In this document: positions 1 through 11,976 of the stretch, piece by piece
Layout of the letters: each line of letters begins with the position of its first letter
Position numbering within the stretch: position 1 is the stretch's first letter
Assembly: GCF_963675165.1 (NCBI RefSeq)
Contig: NC_087378.1
Span: 1,791,525 to 1,855,524 of the forward strand
Direction: 5' to 3'
DNA length: 64,000 nucleotides
Source of the DNA: Halichondria panicea
Taxonomy: Eukaryota > Porifera > Demospongiae > Suberitida > Halichondriidae
Notes under the pieces: model-generated
The model's input: the letters and a program-made list of their open reading frames with translations, nothing else
The model's database searches: none
What the model was told of the DNA's origin: nothing
Program-made: the position numbers and the translations under genes

Positions 1-3000
1 CCGCTGGACAACCCCACTCCCAGGAGAAGACGAAAACAAACTGACAGCGAATCCCTTAATGAATTCCACGATATTGATGAGGCCTCTATATACATGGCCC
101 CTTCTTTGTTGTCCCTCCATTCTGTTGTCGACACTGTTACTAGCGGACAAGACGATATAATCCTGGTAAACAGTAACCGTGCATGATTAAACCTTGCCTC
201 GATCCTATAGGCTCTTGGAAAAAAGGGCCTGGTAATCACTGTTTGTGCGTGGGTGGATTCAACAGTTAATAAAACTCTTTGTAATCATGCCTCAAGGCGT
301 AGCCGCACTGTGTGTGTATTCTAGCTGGAACTGCTTAACGGTTGCAATGCGACAAAAACTAACAGCTTCTATAGGCTGCCACGATTTTGATTCGTGGATT
401 TGCGCTTCTTTCTTGAGTTATGGCTAGTTTGACTCACAGTGACAGAATCTTTCATAGCATCATCTATTAGCACAAACTTTCTATTCAACTTATTTTATTG
501 CGCTAACGCGCTAGCTGTTGGTTAGTTACAAGAATCAGAAAAGAGCTAGCTGCAAAGCTACATGCATGTACACGTACACTGCCAGAAGCACACCTTTTTC
601 TGTTCTTTGTCAAAATAAGAAGATGAATTGGAGGAACAAAGAAAGAATGAAGGAAGCGAAAAGAAAAAGGAGACCCTGCCGTGCTAACTCACGTGACCCC
701 CCCACTGATGTAGACAAATTAATTCTTTAATACTTTTTGAGCGAAGTAAAACATGGCGAGAGGCATTAGCACAGCGCAGCTTACAGCATTCATTTATCAA
801 TTAGTCTTCATGCATCCATGGAGAAGCATCTGGAAGTAGCCAGAGCTGGTCGATATCGATGTGTGTGTGTGGATAAATATGTTATAACATTATTATGGCC
901 GAGACTATATATAGTGACTATAAAATTATAATGGCTTCTACTTCTTTTCTCTTCTGTTCTTGCTCACACTCTCTCCTGTGTTGAAAAGTCAGGTCTTGTC
1001 TTCTTTTGTACAGTGCATGGTGGGTGTTTTTCTGTGCACACAACACACGCACACACTTATTATCTGAGTTCAGTATGATTTGTGCAATGACATCATTATA
1101 TATGCGATCATGTTAAACGTGAAATAAAATTACTTACTCTACCCCCAAGAATGCATATACACACCTGCAAACAGTGTATATATACCAGTCCTGGAATCGA
1201 GGCTATAATTATGTTCAACCTTGCACTCACTAAGGCTGTACACTTGTGATCACTTTTTAATTAGGAATAATTTATGAACATTTCCTCTCACTCTCCGTAC
1301 ATGCAGGAGCAGCAAGGTCCACCATCTGAGGAGAGGGCACACGGAACTGTCTCCATGAAGACCTACTACAAGTACTTCAGAGCTGGAGGAAACTTCTTGT
1401 TTTTGTTTGCCATTCTTGTCGTTCTATTTGCAGCTGAGGTAAGTTTTGAGTATGCAGGAATTAATCAATACATGTATGCTTTGCGCATATACATTGATCG
1501 CTGTATATGCTATCACTTGTACAGATCACTGTTGTGCAAATATACCTCTACAGAAGTATGATGTTTGTTGCTTTGTTTACGTTATAGGGAGGTGTGGTTT
1601 TGTCTGATTGGTGGCTAACCGACTGGTGAGTGGTGAACAGTTGCATATTTTAGTCCCTACTTGTACACGTAATACATTTGCTATATAACTTCCATTTTCT
1701 GCCTTTGAGATGCTCTCATCTGTTTGCACATACTCAGGGCGAACTGTGACATTCAGAAAGTCAATAGTTCACAAGATTGCACTCTGGAAACCAATACCAG
1801 CCTCTCGGAACTCTGTCAACTCTCGAACAACACAAGACTTTGGATATTCACTGCCCTCATTGCAATAGCCTTGTTGCTGTTCATAATCAGAGCTGTGTTG
1901 ATCTATGGTCTCACTATCAATTCCTCACGAGTCTTACACAACAGGATGTTTGCTTCTGTTCTGAGAGCCCCTGCAAGATTCTTCGACACTAATCCAAGTG
2001 GTGAGGCCAACAGAGCATTCCTCTTTATAGTGCTGCCGCATGATCATTTTACAGTAGAACCTCCATTATCCGGACACCTTGGTTCCAGAAGCAGGCCGGA
2101 TAAGTGAATATGCCGGATAATTGAATAGATAAACCACGCCGTGATCCACCCACTTTATTGATAAACAGCAGTGCCACATGGTTGTCTGCGCATGCGCATA
2201 AGATAAGCAGGTATGTCTCCATGGTAACAGCTGTACCGCGCATGCGCATTTTAGGGAACACCCATTTTCTGAAAAAAACTGCCAAGCCGGATAATCGAGG
2301 TTCCGGATAATGGAGGGCCGGATAATCGAGGTTCTACTGTAATCATAAGCAACCATGCATGCAATCTATACATGTACTTGATTCAACTTGAATTGTGTGT
2401 GTTTTTTATAATGACATTTTAGCAGTACCTACTTTTCTTTGTGTAGGACGAGTATTGAATCGCTTCTCAAAGGACATTGGCTTCCTAGACGATCTCTTAC
2501 CACAAGTTTTCTTTGAATTTATCCAACTATTTGTCCGATTTTTGGGCATTCTGATAATCTCTATAGCAGCCAATCCTTGGCTTGCGATTGTGGCTGCAGC
2601 TGTCATGGTGGTGTTTGTCTTCTTCCGTTGGTATTACCTGAAAACTGCCCGAGACGTAAAAAGACTGGAAGCCATAGGTAATTATGTGTGCAATTCGCGA
2701 TAGGCCTCTATTTTACTTTCTGATAAACTATATATACCTTCCCTCGCTAAGCCCCTAACGTTTTTGCGAATAATGTGTCCCTATAAAGAAGTATATGCAT
2801 GCATGGTCAGTCACATGATTATACATGTAGCTTGCCTGCACACGCACACAACTGTTCATGTACAGGTCGCAGTCCTATCTACTCTCACGTCTCCACTACT
2901 CTGCAAGGGCTACCCATCATCAGGACCTTCCAGAAACAGGACATTGCTCAGAGACTCTTATATCATCACCAAGATGTCCACAGTGAAGTGAGGGATGCAC

Positions 3001-6000
3001 TTTTTTCTATGTACATGTACATGTAGTTCCTATCGCTTAAATTTGACTCATTTTATTGCGTAGTTTAGTCTCTATATACTATAATAATACACTTTGTGTT
3101 TCCTTCCTATATATATATATAGGGTTGGTATGCATATCTCGTGACAGCAAGGTGGTTTGGAATGCGGATCGATCTCCTCAGTGCTGGTTTCCTCGCCTTT
3201 GTTGTCTTCACCTCGATTCCCCTTGCCTCAGGTACAACAACCGAATTTAACGCTGATTGTTTGTGGTCTATATAATAGTGTAGTTTCAGAAGCAAAATAA
3301 TGTCAACTAAACAATGTGACAATTGTTTTTTTAACACAGGGTTGAGTGCTGAGCTGGTGGGACTGAGTCTAGTGTATGCTGTGTCACTTGCTGGACAGTT
3401 CCAGTACTGTATTCGACAGAGCGCTGAAATGGAGAACATTGTATGTTGAAAGGATTATATGTGGGAGCCTGTATTTTACATGTATAGTTTTTGTCATGCA
3501 GATGATATCAACAGAACGGATCCTGGGTTACAGTAGATTGGAGTCTGAAGCGTCACTGGAAACACTTCTTCCCAGCGACAAACCATCTCCAGAATGGCCA
3601 GAGGAAGGGCGAATCCAAATGAAGAATGTGTCTTTCCAGTACTCGCCTGAGTTGCCCCTAGTGTTGAAGGGCCTTGATCTCACAATCCAGCCAGGAGAGA
3701 AGATTGGAGTTGTGGGGAGGACAGGAGCAGGAAAATCCTCCCTCCTCTCAGTGCTCTATCGACTGGCCGAGTCGTCCGGTGTCATCACCGTCGATGGTGT
3801 GGACATACAGTCCATTGGCTTACATGACCTTCGTAACAAGATGTCCATCATTCCTCAAGACCCTGTACTATTCAGTGGGACAATGCGTTACAACCTAGAC
3901 CCTTTCAACGAGTTCTCAGACAATGAGTTGTGGGATGTGCTGGAGCAGGTGCAGTTGAAGGGAGCAGTTGAGCAGCTGGAGGGACAACTGGCTGGCGAGG
4001 TGTCTGAAGGAGGTAGCAACTTCAGTGTGGGGCAGAAGCAGCTCGTGTGTTTGGCCAGGGCACTGCTGAGGAAGAACAAGATCCTGATACTGGACGAGGC
4101 CACCGCTAATGTGGACCCACGGTAAGCGTGCATATATACGTGCTGTACACTCGGTATTCTGTACAGAACTGATGAGATTATCCAGCTAGCCCTTCGTAAG
4201 AAGTTCACTGAGTGCACAGTCATCACAATAGCTCATCGACTGAACACTATCATGGACTCGGACAGAATATTGGTGAGTCTGAGCAGTATCAACGTGTATA
4301 TACCGTAGTCATTGTAATTATACAACCAACTATGGAATTCAATTTTTTTCTGTTTGCATGGGCTACTACAAAAATTGCTGTGCCCACTGTGTTTGAGCTA
4401 TGCATGCGCTGTAGATACCAGCACATCCGCATTGAGCTGCTGTTTCACGTTATTGTGCTGCCTCGAGGTACACTTCCTATAGTATTGTCGAAAGAAAAGT
4501 AACCGATTGATACTAAATTGCTACAAGATTTTTGTAGAATAATCTTAGCTAGTCTCGCGAGCAGCCGTCAGAAGGGAGGAAGGACGTCTGGTAAAGTGGC
4601 TGCTTTCCCATTGGCCCATTTCTGAATGTTGTCGCACCAATCAGATTGCCAGATTTTTTAAATTATGGGTATGGTTTTACGTAACCTATTGAAAGGAAGT
4701 GTGCACTATAAAGATAAGCAGCTATATAGATCTATAGAAGCCTAGAAGCTATAGATTACTCTACACAAAAAATTAAGCTGCTGTTATATTAGTGAGACTG
4801 TTGCTGCCATAAAGCTGTTATAAAAAGCTCCAGCCCAATCAAGAGCTATCTATAACAAGTTTTGTGATGGTAGATCTAGAGACGTGTTTGTCTGGGAGCA
4901 GTTCTTAATTGAGGAAACAATGCATTCTTTCTTCTTCTTGTGGAGTTTTTGTGCGCAGACTATTAAAATACTGTGCTTTTCTACTTAAACATTTATTATA
5001 CCTCGTTGCGCATGCGCAAGCGAGGTATATATGCAGTAGTGTGTTTATGTGGGAAGGGTTGCATACCTTATCTGACCAGAGAATTGGATATAACCACCTC
5101 TCCTATTTATAATTATGATAATTATGAATGACTGCAGGAAATGATTACACTAGAACCTCGCTAATCCTTTAGTCCGAAACCTCGCAAATCCGGACAAAAT
5201 GGCAAACTGAAAGAGAGGAGGGGCTGTCAGTAGAATAGACTATTGCGCATGCGCAATCTAACTTGCTTTGCTGAATCAGCAATAATTTTATCCTTTGCTC
5301 AATACAATGGCCACTGCAAAGAAAACGAAGAGAGAACTCACAAGACTCACTGTAGACTGGATAAAAAGTTTAGATAAAGACTATTCTATAGCTAGCAGCT
5401 TCCCTTCTGGCCACAAAATTTATGTACAAAAGTGTCTTCGTTAATGATATTCATGATTAATTAATGACATCTGTTAATCCGGAAATTTCATGTATTCGGA
5501 TGGGGTCTGGTCCGGCTCTATTCGGATTAGCGAGGTTCTCAGACTACTGTATTAGAATTGGTTACATGCAACCCAGAGTATTGGCAATTTTTGCTGAGTC
5601 AGCAACATTCAGAAAACTCAGCATTACAGCCAAGACAACAGGCAACAATTGCAAGATCACTTCTCTGTTAGTTCTCGTCACTGCATTGAGCATCAACGTA
5701 TAGCTACACATATTTGCTGACTCAACAATAATCGTAGCACGTGATTGTTATGGCCAATTGCTTCCTACATGTTGAGTCAGCAAATATGTGTAGCTACGTG
5801 ATGCTCAATGCAGTGACTGGCCTTATACCTGAAAACTAACAAGCTAGCTACATGAAGTGATCTTGCAATTGCTACCAGTCGTCTTTTTATAAGCCATAAT
5901 TATAATACTCTACAAACGCTGAGTTTTCTGACTCAGTAAAATTTCTTATTACATCTATATGTCTACGTACCTTGTGGTTGTAGTAGCTGATAGTGCAAGG

Positions 6001-7152
6001 GTTGGTCTATATTATGGTTTCTCTATGTGCATGGTTCCTCAGTGCATGGTTAAGCTAAAGCTTGCAAGCACAAAACAATCATTAACCTCTAATTTGGTTT
6101 CTTAGAATTAGCTCCGTGTGCGCGCATAGACTGTTTTAGCTTATTTTTTTAGCTTTTGCTTTTTTTCTGCTCAAAGAGTGCAAGTATGAGTTTCTGTTTT
6201 TGGAGGTGTCTATATATGGGATTTAGAAGCCAAAAGGCACTGATTTAGTATCCCGAGCGTATAGCGAGGATACTAGTGGATGAGGGCTTCTAAATCACAT
6301 AGATACCGACAAAACTGTCTGCATGTGAGGTCCTATTGGCAGACACTTTTTTCCCGGAAATGTTTTCTTCACTTACATACCATATATAGCGGGTTATTTT
6401 CGAGGCACTAAATTGCCCAAACTAAACATTTCAGGATTTTATTTTCGAGGAAAACCCCTACAGTAGAGAGGTTTCAATACCGGATGTAAATTCGTTTTTC
6501 TGGGTCAATCCTTGAAAACCTCGAAAATTTCGTCCCTCGAAAAATAACCAGCTATTACGGTATCCGGCCGTACATTGAAAACCTAGTTTGGGGCAGCCAG
6601 TACTGGCCAGTATAATTATATATATACATTTGTATACGGAATAGTGAGTGTGGCTGCATTTTAGGTCGAGTTTTGTGCAGTAAACATCTAGCTAGCAATC
6701 TGTGCCAAACCAAATGGCCGGTATATCGAGGTGGCCGTATATATACTTCAGAGAGCTGGAATAGTGAGAGTCTACTGTATTTATTTTGTATTTTCTAAAG
6801 CTAGGGAAAGGGTTTATAATTAACCAGACAGTTTACATGCATGCGCATATATATAAACATGAATAGTATATATAGGTGCACATGCATGCATGTGCATGCA
6901 TGTGCATGTGACTCTGTTGTGCTTGTCGTTATTATCCTATAATATCCCCATGCATGCATGCAGGTGATGAGCAATGGAAGATTGGAGGAGTTTGATCAGC
7001 CCCTCTCTCTCCTGGAGAACTCAGATTCTCTCCTCTCAAAGATGGTGTCTAAAACTGGCCCTGTGGCATCCAGGAAGCTGAGACTAATGGCTGAAGATGC
7101 TGCCAGGAGACAAAACTCTGTGTTTAGTTTGCCTCTTGAGACTACTGTTTGA
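1..7152 (+). CDS. ABCC4-like: ABCC4/MRP4-like ABC transporter U1, 3' half (5' end outside window)
   Basis: Exons read at 1-165 (partial), 1307-1438, 1588-1625, 1738-2000, 2447-2677, 2866-2987, 3123-3231, 3340-3440, 3502-4121, 4167-4272 and 6964-7152. Each has AG/GT borders and the same length and phase as in U3 and U4. The protein starts in the Arg-rich linker ([14 protein letters not shown]), then the second membrane domain with [11 protein letters not shown] and ARDVKRLEA, then nucleotide-binding domain 2: Walker [10 protein letters not shown], signature FSVGQKQ, Walker [13 protein letters not shown] with the catalytic Glu present, and the IAHRLNTI switch. It ends in ETTV. By family this is a plasma-membrane ATP-driven exporter of organic anions and nucleotide conjugates; the substrate cannot be read from sequence. 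No break was seen in the visible part. The last intron (4273-6963) is packed with inverted-repeat elements. Confidence 0.9.
245..560. repeat. Dispersed repeat (CTCAAGGCGTAGCC family), U1 copy
   Basis: The segment contains a block (GGCATAG/GTAGCC, short GT run, AACTGCTTAACGGTTGCA, TTCGTGGATTTGC, CTCGAGTTATGGC) that recurs at 27745-28030, and in reverse orientation at about 25490-25690, 27090-27325 and 50020-50330. Short ORFs inside it have no recognisable protein. Its ends were not resolved; the family could be a SINE or MITE. Confidence 0.55.
861..1036. repeat. Intron segment inverted relative to the U3 paralogue
   Basis: The sequence from GGATAAATATGTTATAAC to GGTGGGTGTTTTTCTG reads forward here but is reverse-complemented at about 28413-28582 in U3, while the flanks keep the same order and orientation in both. 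Short GT/CA tracts lie at the junctions. It is non-coding. Confidence 0.8.
2052..2339. mobile_element. Non-autonomous pogo/Tigger-like MITE in a U1 intron
   Basis: The 288 bp element begins CAGTAGAACCTCCATTATCC and ends with the inverted copy (one mismatch over about 22 bp), and is flanked by TA on both sides (2050-2051, 2340-2341). The duplicated U3 intron at about 29565-29575 is almost the same sequence without the insert, so both occupied and empty sites are in this window. TA target plus a CAGTAGAACCTC terminus is typical of pogo/Tigger elements. No transposase is encoded. Confidence 0.75.
5000..5145. repeat. Dispersed repeat with TGCGCATGCGCAAGCGAGGTATA head
   Basis: The block starts around the palindromic TGCGCATGCGCA and runs through CTTATCTGACCAGAGAA to ATGACTGCAGGAA. 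Copies lie at 32255-32395, 12951-13150 and, partly, 17405-17480. In the latter two a GT microsatellite follows the head. No coding potential was seen. Confidence 0.6.
5148..5549. mobile_element. Decayed pogo/Tigger-like element in the last U1 intron
   Basis: The terminal blocks TAGAACCTCGCTAATCC and GGATTAGCGAGGTTCT are inverted copies. The U3 counterpart (32402-32818) keeps CAGTAG/CTACTG tips and TA flanks. Inside, an ATG at 5307 opens a short Lys/Arg-rich reading frame beginning [14 protein letters not shown], possibly the start of a lost DNA-binding transposase. The U3 copy of that frame stops after about 21 codons. Confidence 0.6.
5580..5945. repeat. Large imperfect foldback (hairpin-forming) element, U1 copy
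   Basis: The left half (TTGCTGAGTCAGCAAC, AAAACTCAGC, CACTGCATTGAGCATCA, TAGCTACACATATTTGCTGA) is answered in reverse order by TCAGCAAATATGTGTAGCTA, TGATGCTCAATGCAGTG and GCTGAGTTTTCTGACTCAG, giving arms of about 150 bp around roughly 5730-5775. An almost identical copy lies in U3 at about 33386-33755, so it predates that duplication. Confidence 0.75.
6064..6303. repeat. U1-only insert of about 240 bp
   Basis: U1 and U3 match on both sides (GTTAAGCTAAAGCT before, ACCGACAAAACT after), but U3 lacks this block. Part of it (GGGATTTAGAAGCC, GCACTGATTTAGTATCCCGAGCG) recurs at 51995-52055, so it belongs to a dispersed repeat. Clear terminal repeats were not identified. Confidence 0.6.
6377..6562. 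mobile_element. MITE of the TACCGTA...TAGCGGGTTA family, U1 copy
   Basis: The left side ATAGCGGGTTATTTTCGAGG is matched in reverse by CCTCGAAAAATAACCAGCTATTACGGTA on the right, with about 130 bp between. The U3 counterpart is at about 33942-34117. Related elements are listed at 21073, 36339, 43335 and 51694. Confidence 0.7.
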
Positions 7153-7708
7153 TCATGCACGGTTGTGTTCTTCATTGTGCTATAATATTTCAAGGTGTGA
7201 AGAAATAACTGATATCATATGTGACAGCTTTAGAAATTTGCGTAATTCAGTTGTACCTATATGCATGCAGTCTAGCTTCCACATGTATTATAAGAGCGTG
7301 CCATCTTTACTGACATGATGAGACCAGAGGAGTGAAATGCTACATAATACTAATATCTTAGCCTAGGCCGCACTTCTTCTGAGCGAGGATAGAGCCTAAG
7401 CTTCAAATGACGACACCCCTACATGCAGTAGATTTCACACTGAATTTAGATCAAGAGAGGAAAAGAAACTAGTAATTGTTGGGAACCACAAAAAAGATTC
7501 TATTAACGGATTCACGATCATTAGGTACCCATAATGATTTGCTAATGATTTTGTACACACTATTATACGTCCTTACCTAGAGCTTTCTATTATTATGACC
7601 TTTTACTTGTAGATCTGCTACAGATCTACTCTGGATATAATATTATACTAGCATTTGCATTGTACAGGTAGCTACCGTACGTAGCTAGCTGATCAAGTCA
7701 GTACCAAT
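7153..7708. other. U1-U2 intergenic spacer, presumed U2 promoter
   Basis: This 556 bp gap runs from the U1 stop to the U2 ATG. It is nearly identical to 34696-35255 before U4 (shared GACGACACCCC-like and AGATCTGCTACAGATCTACTCTGGATAT blocks) but unlike 21675-22231 before U3. No gene is seen. It must hold the U1 polyadenylation site and the U2 promoter; neither was pinned down. Confidence 0.6.
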
Positions 7709-8233
7709 ATGGATAGTCGAGACCAGTCAGGGGTAAGTGCTACTGAGAAGAAGAGCAAGGAAGCAGAACACAAGTTGGAGGAGGAGGAGGAGGAGAGAGT
7801 AGAGCTAGAGAGCTACAAAGAAGATGTCACTCCAGCCAGAAAGAGACCTAGGGATCGTCGCTCTGGTGCTAATTTCTTATCGAGAGTGCTCTTTGTGTAA
7901 GGTTTTTACAATGTAGCTACTGTCAAGTTTTAGAATAATGGCCTATAGATCTATTAAAACTGAATCTCCATTCTCATTACATTGCTGTGTATTACTTCTC
8001 ATTCAGTTGGCTGGATGCGTTGTTCTGCACTGGAGTTAAACATGACCTTCAAGAGGACGACCTCAGTTTGTGTCCTGAGGAGGTGGAATCTGAGAGACTG
8101 TACAAAAAGTTTAACAAGTACGTCTGTGGCAACCGTAGAAATTGTCCCCACGTTTCCCTCTGTGTAAATGGGATCATTGTTAGTATAATCGCTTCCTGTT
8201 TTGATATTGCAGAGTGTGTATGTACGTACTTAT

Positions 8234-8971
8234 CGTACCCTCGTGAAAATAAGCCCATGCATCTTGAATAAACACCCATCCCCTCTTTTGCTTCAAAGTT
8301 CTTGCACAAGGGTATTTTCACTCGATTATAAGCTCACCCAGAATGAAGAGTTTGAGCATGCGCAGTAGCTAAATGCCACATGTTCACTATTAATTTTAGT
8401 GAAGAAAGGAGGTTTTAGGTAGTATAGCTAGTAAGACTATACACTCCTTGCTGGACCATAAAACTTATCTGTATGGATCTGTTTGCCCTTGAAGATGTAT
8501 ATGCAGGGAACAAGTAGTCCTATATGCAGAGAAAGGGAAACACAAAATCAATCTGAGAAGAAAGTTATCACCCAGGCCAATTTTGCAGGTTACCTTGCCT
8601 TGGTTTTCTGAAACAAAGTACCTGATAGCTGCTCTGTAAGAGTATGACCTACCATCCTTTGGGAAGTTTCTGCTACATCTGACGTCGACAAGCAACGAAT
8701 AGAGTCAGAGTCCACTTCTTCACGTTCATTCTGTGCTTTAATCATACTCATGCATTAGTTTATAACATTGTTGTTGTCAATGAAATGTTCATACTATGAA
8801 AATACAATAAATTAATGAAGAATTGTCATAGAGCAAAGTGTAAACCTCGATTTGAGGCCGCGGGTGGGCGTATATTCAAATGAAAACTCACCGTTCGCGA
8901 TTAAACGCCCAGTCCCCTAATAAACCTAAACTTCTTGCAGAAAAGGGTGGGCGTATTTTCGCGAGGGTACG
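8234..8971. mobile_element. MITE-like element in U2 intron 2
   Basis: Ends are CGTACCCTCGTGAAAATAAG on the left and its inverted partner (GCGTATTTTCGCGAGGGTACG) on the right, about 738 bp apart. Related internal blocks (GGTGGGCGTAT, AAACGCCCA) sit near the right end. U3 and U4 lack it in the same intron. No transposase frame is recognisable. Confidence 0.6.
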
Positions 8972-11900
8972 GTACATAAATAAAGGAAAGGGGGATTAGC
9001 AACAAAATCGACCTCGAATAACCATCCGTGTTGCCCCAGGTTTACTCGAGGCTGTCTACTCCAATGTATATAGCATCGGTTCCAAAATACGGCCTAGTAT
9101 CTATTGCAAATGTGTGATAATACGCATGTGCTCATAGGCATGGCCCATCCACGCCCGCGTGTACCATCTACATTGTATGGCCAATGTTGGGGGGCAACAC
9201 GCATTGTTTCATAATTAAGCCACACACCTTGCACAAAAGTCTACGTTTTGACTTACGTTGCCAATCCCTCTCTTCTTTATATATGATATGTACGTACTAC
9301 ATCGCTTTACATTATGATCTTGTTTTCTAGGCATTGGCAGTTTGAGCTTGAGCGGCACAATAGTGGGAAAAAGCCGCGTCTATTCATGGCCTTGATCAAA
9401 ACCTCCTGGTGGAGATTTATCATTCAAGGAATACTAATTACATTTGAAGTACGTATAACCCATTAAAATTAATTGTGGTCTCAATAGTGGGCTTTCTTTG
9501 GGTGGCCATACAAATTTTATAGCGGGACAAAGCATTCTTACTGAGTGACATCATAATTTGTCTGCAGGTGATATTGCTCAATTGCCAACCCATTGTCCTT
9601 GGATATTTGAGTGGATTCTTTGCCCAGCTGGGAACCTTGAATCTGGCTGAGCAGGTCAACAATACAGAGTGCTACAGTAACGTCCCACTGGAGATCGTCA
9701 GTACCAGGGACGCCTACCTGTTTGCTGGGGGTAGGCATAGGGATTGTGTACTGTGTACACATTGTATTTAATGTTTTGATGGTTCAGTTCTTATTGAGAA
9801 CATACAAGTAGACGTGAATTATTATGTAAGACTCACTGTGCACTAATCTATACACACTCTATAAGAGATTGCACATAGGAATATTGCTATACAGTATATA
9901 ATTATGCAGATCAATTGCTGTTACTGCATGTAGTCTAAGAAATGGAAATGTTTATATAATTATTTGTTTTTTCCATCAGGTCTTGTGCTTCTCGCTCTCT
10001 TAAGCCTTTTGGTGCATGCTCACGCATTCTTGATTGGCCAGAAGATGGGAATGCTTTGGAGGGTCACAGCCACCACAGCCATTCATAAAAAGGTGAGACA
10101 AAATTGATCATGTACTTTTATTATTATGTACTTTTTTGCAGCTCCTCTCTCTCAGTCAAGTGACTATCGGTAAAATATCCGCTGGTCATGTGATTAACCT
10201 TTCATCCAATGATGTGCACCGATTTGACATGGTTCGTTAAATGTAAGAATTACCTACCTACCTCATAAGTGTGGCTCACAAACACAGGCTCTCCAGTTTT
10301 TCCACTACGTGTGGATAGCACCGTTTCAAGCGACTGCCTTCTGCTATCTAGTCTACGTCAAATTTGGTTGGAGTGCTTTTATAGGAGTCTTCTTCATGAT
10401 ATTAACCATAATTTCATTCAATTTTTTGCTGCCAAACTTTTCGCCTATTATAGGTAAGCCTAAAAAACGGTGACTCTGAATTATGCACATTATTTGTGTA
10501 GGTTTAAGGCAGCGAGGATCACAGACAAACGTGTGCATGTCATGAATGAGGTGGTTGTGGGAATCAGAGTGATCAAGATGTACGCTTGGGAGTACGCCTT
10601 CAAGAGAGTGGTCAAGGCTTTGAGGAAGTAAGTCTTATATTAATTACCTAAATCAAAAATTTAGCCAAACCACGTTCACATGCATATCCCGGTGTATATT
10701 GGTATGTACCACAGGCCAGATCTAAGATGTACGTCTTATGTATAAGTTATAATAATATTATGACTAGTACATGTACGTGTAAAAGTAATTCTAATCTATT
10801 CTTGTCAGGAATGAGGTGCTGCAGGTGTTCAAAGGAGGAGTGGTTCGTGCCGTTTCCAGTACCTTCGTTTATGGTGGGGCCAGGTTGATCATTGTGTACC
10901 TTATAGTTCTTCCGTTCATTCTCTCTGGAAACACGCTCACTCCTAAGAGTGTCATAACAACTCTCTCTTTAATCAATGTCATTCGGCTTGTGTTCATCGT
11001 CTTTGTGGTGCGCTGTTTCTTCGTGGTGTACGAGGCCTATGTGGCTATCGTGAGAATACAGGTGCGCACAAAACATGCATGTACGTATGGGTACACAATT
11101 GACCACCGATCTTCCAAGCTAGCAGGTATTTTTGACCTATAGTAGCCCTGTTCTAATGTATAATAATGTGACTGATAACATCGTTATGCAATTGTACAGG
11201 ATTTTCTGCTACTAGAAGAGTTGCCACCTGCTGACGAAGAGGGAGAAATTGCCACCTCACATATGAATAGTGTGTGAAACTTTCCAGTATGTCATGTGAC
11301 TAACCCTGTATCTCGCATGACAGGTCAGAGACGTGATTCCAGAGTGAAGATACTGTCTGGGGAGAGCTCTGTGGCGTACAGCCCTCACACGACCGTGCAC
11401 CTGTTGGGCGGTGAGTCCAGGAAAGTGTGTGTGGATGTGAGTGGACTGAGTGCCAGTTGGTCCATGGAGAGAGACAAACAAGTCCTCACAGACATCTCCT
11501 TCCAAGTAGATCAGGTAACTAGTGGGTGGATGCGTGTCTAATAGGGGTATGTGCCATAGAGGTACACGTGTGTACGTATAATTATTGTGAACAATCTCCT
11601 CATGTGTGTTTTTCCCAGGTTAACTCTCTATTGGCCATCGTTGGACCAGTGGGTGCTGGAAAGGTGCACAGATAATAAAACTAGAACAGCTAAAGTTGTG
11701 ATGAGATTAATGACGGTCTATTGATTGTTGTTATCCCATATAGAGCACGTTGCTGCAGTGCTTGTTAGGGGAGCTCCAGGGAATAGAGGGAATAGAGGGA
11801 ATAGCCACAGTGTGTGGAGCACTCTCCTACACCTCACAAGAGCCATGGATTTTCTCGGGGACTCTGAGAGAGAACATTCTGTTTGGGTCTCCTCACTTCC

Positions 11901-11976
11901 CTAATCGCTATGGCGAAGTCATTAGAGCCTGCACATTGGATAAGGTCAGTAGGATATCCGTGTGTGTGTGTGATGT

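Noticed and set aside
3376-4125. Separate 249-residue ATPase gene
   Set aside because: It is NBD2 exon 25 plus read-through of the preceding intron; flanking exons complete the transporter.
7709-7900. Stand-alone small acidic protein at the start of each ABCC unit
   Set aside because: The frame ends at a GT donor and joins the WLDALF exon in phase, so it is exon 1 of the transporter.
10353-10538. Alternative splicing to rescue the U2 exon 7 frame
   Set aside because: No in-frame alternative GT or AG was seen that removes the extra 2 bases while keeping the membrane segment; the other indels would remain anyway.
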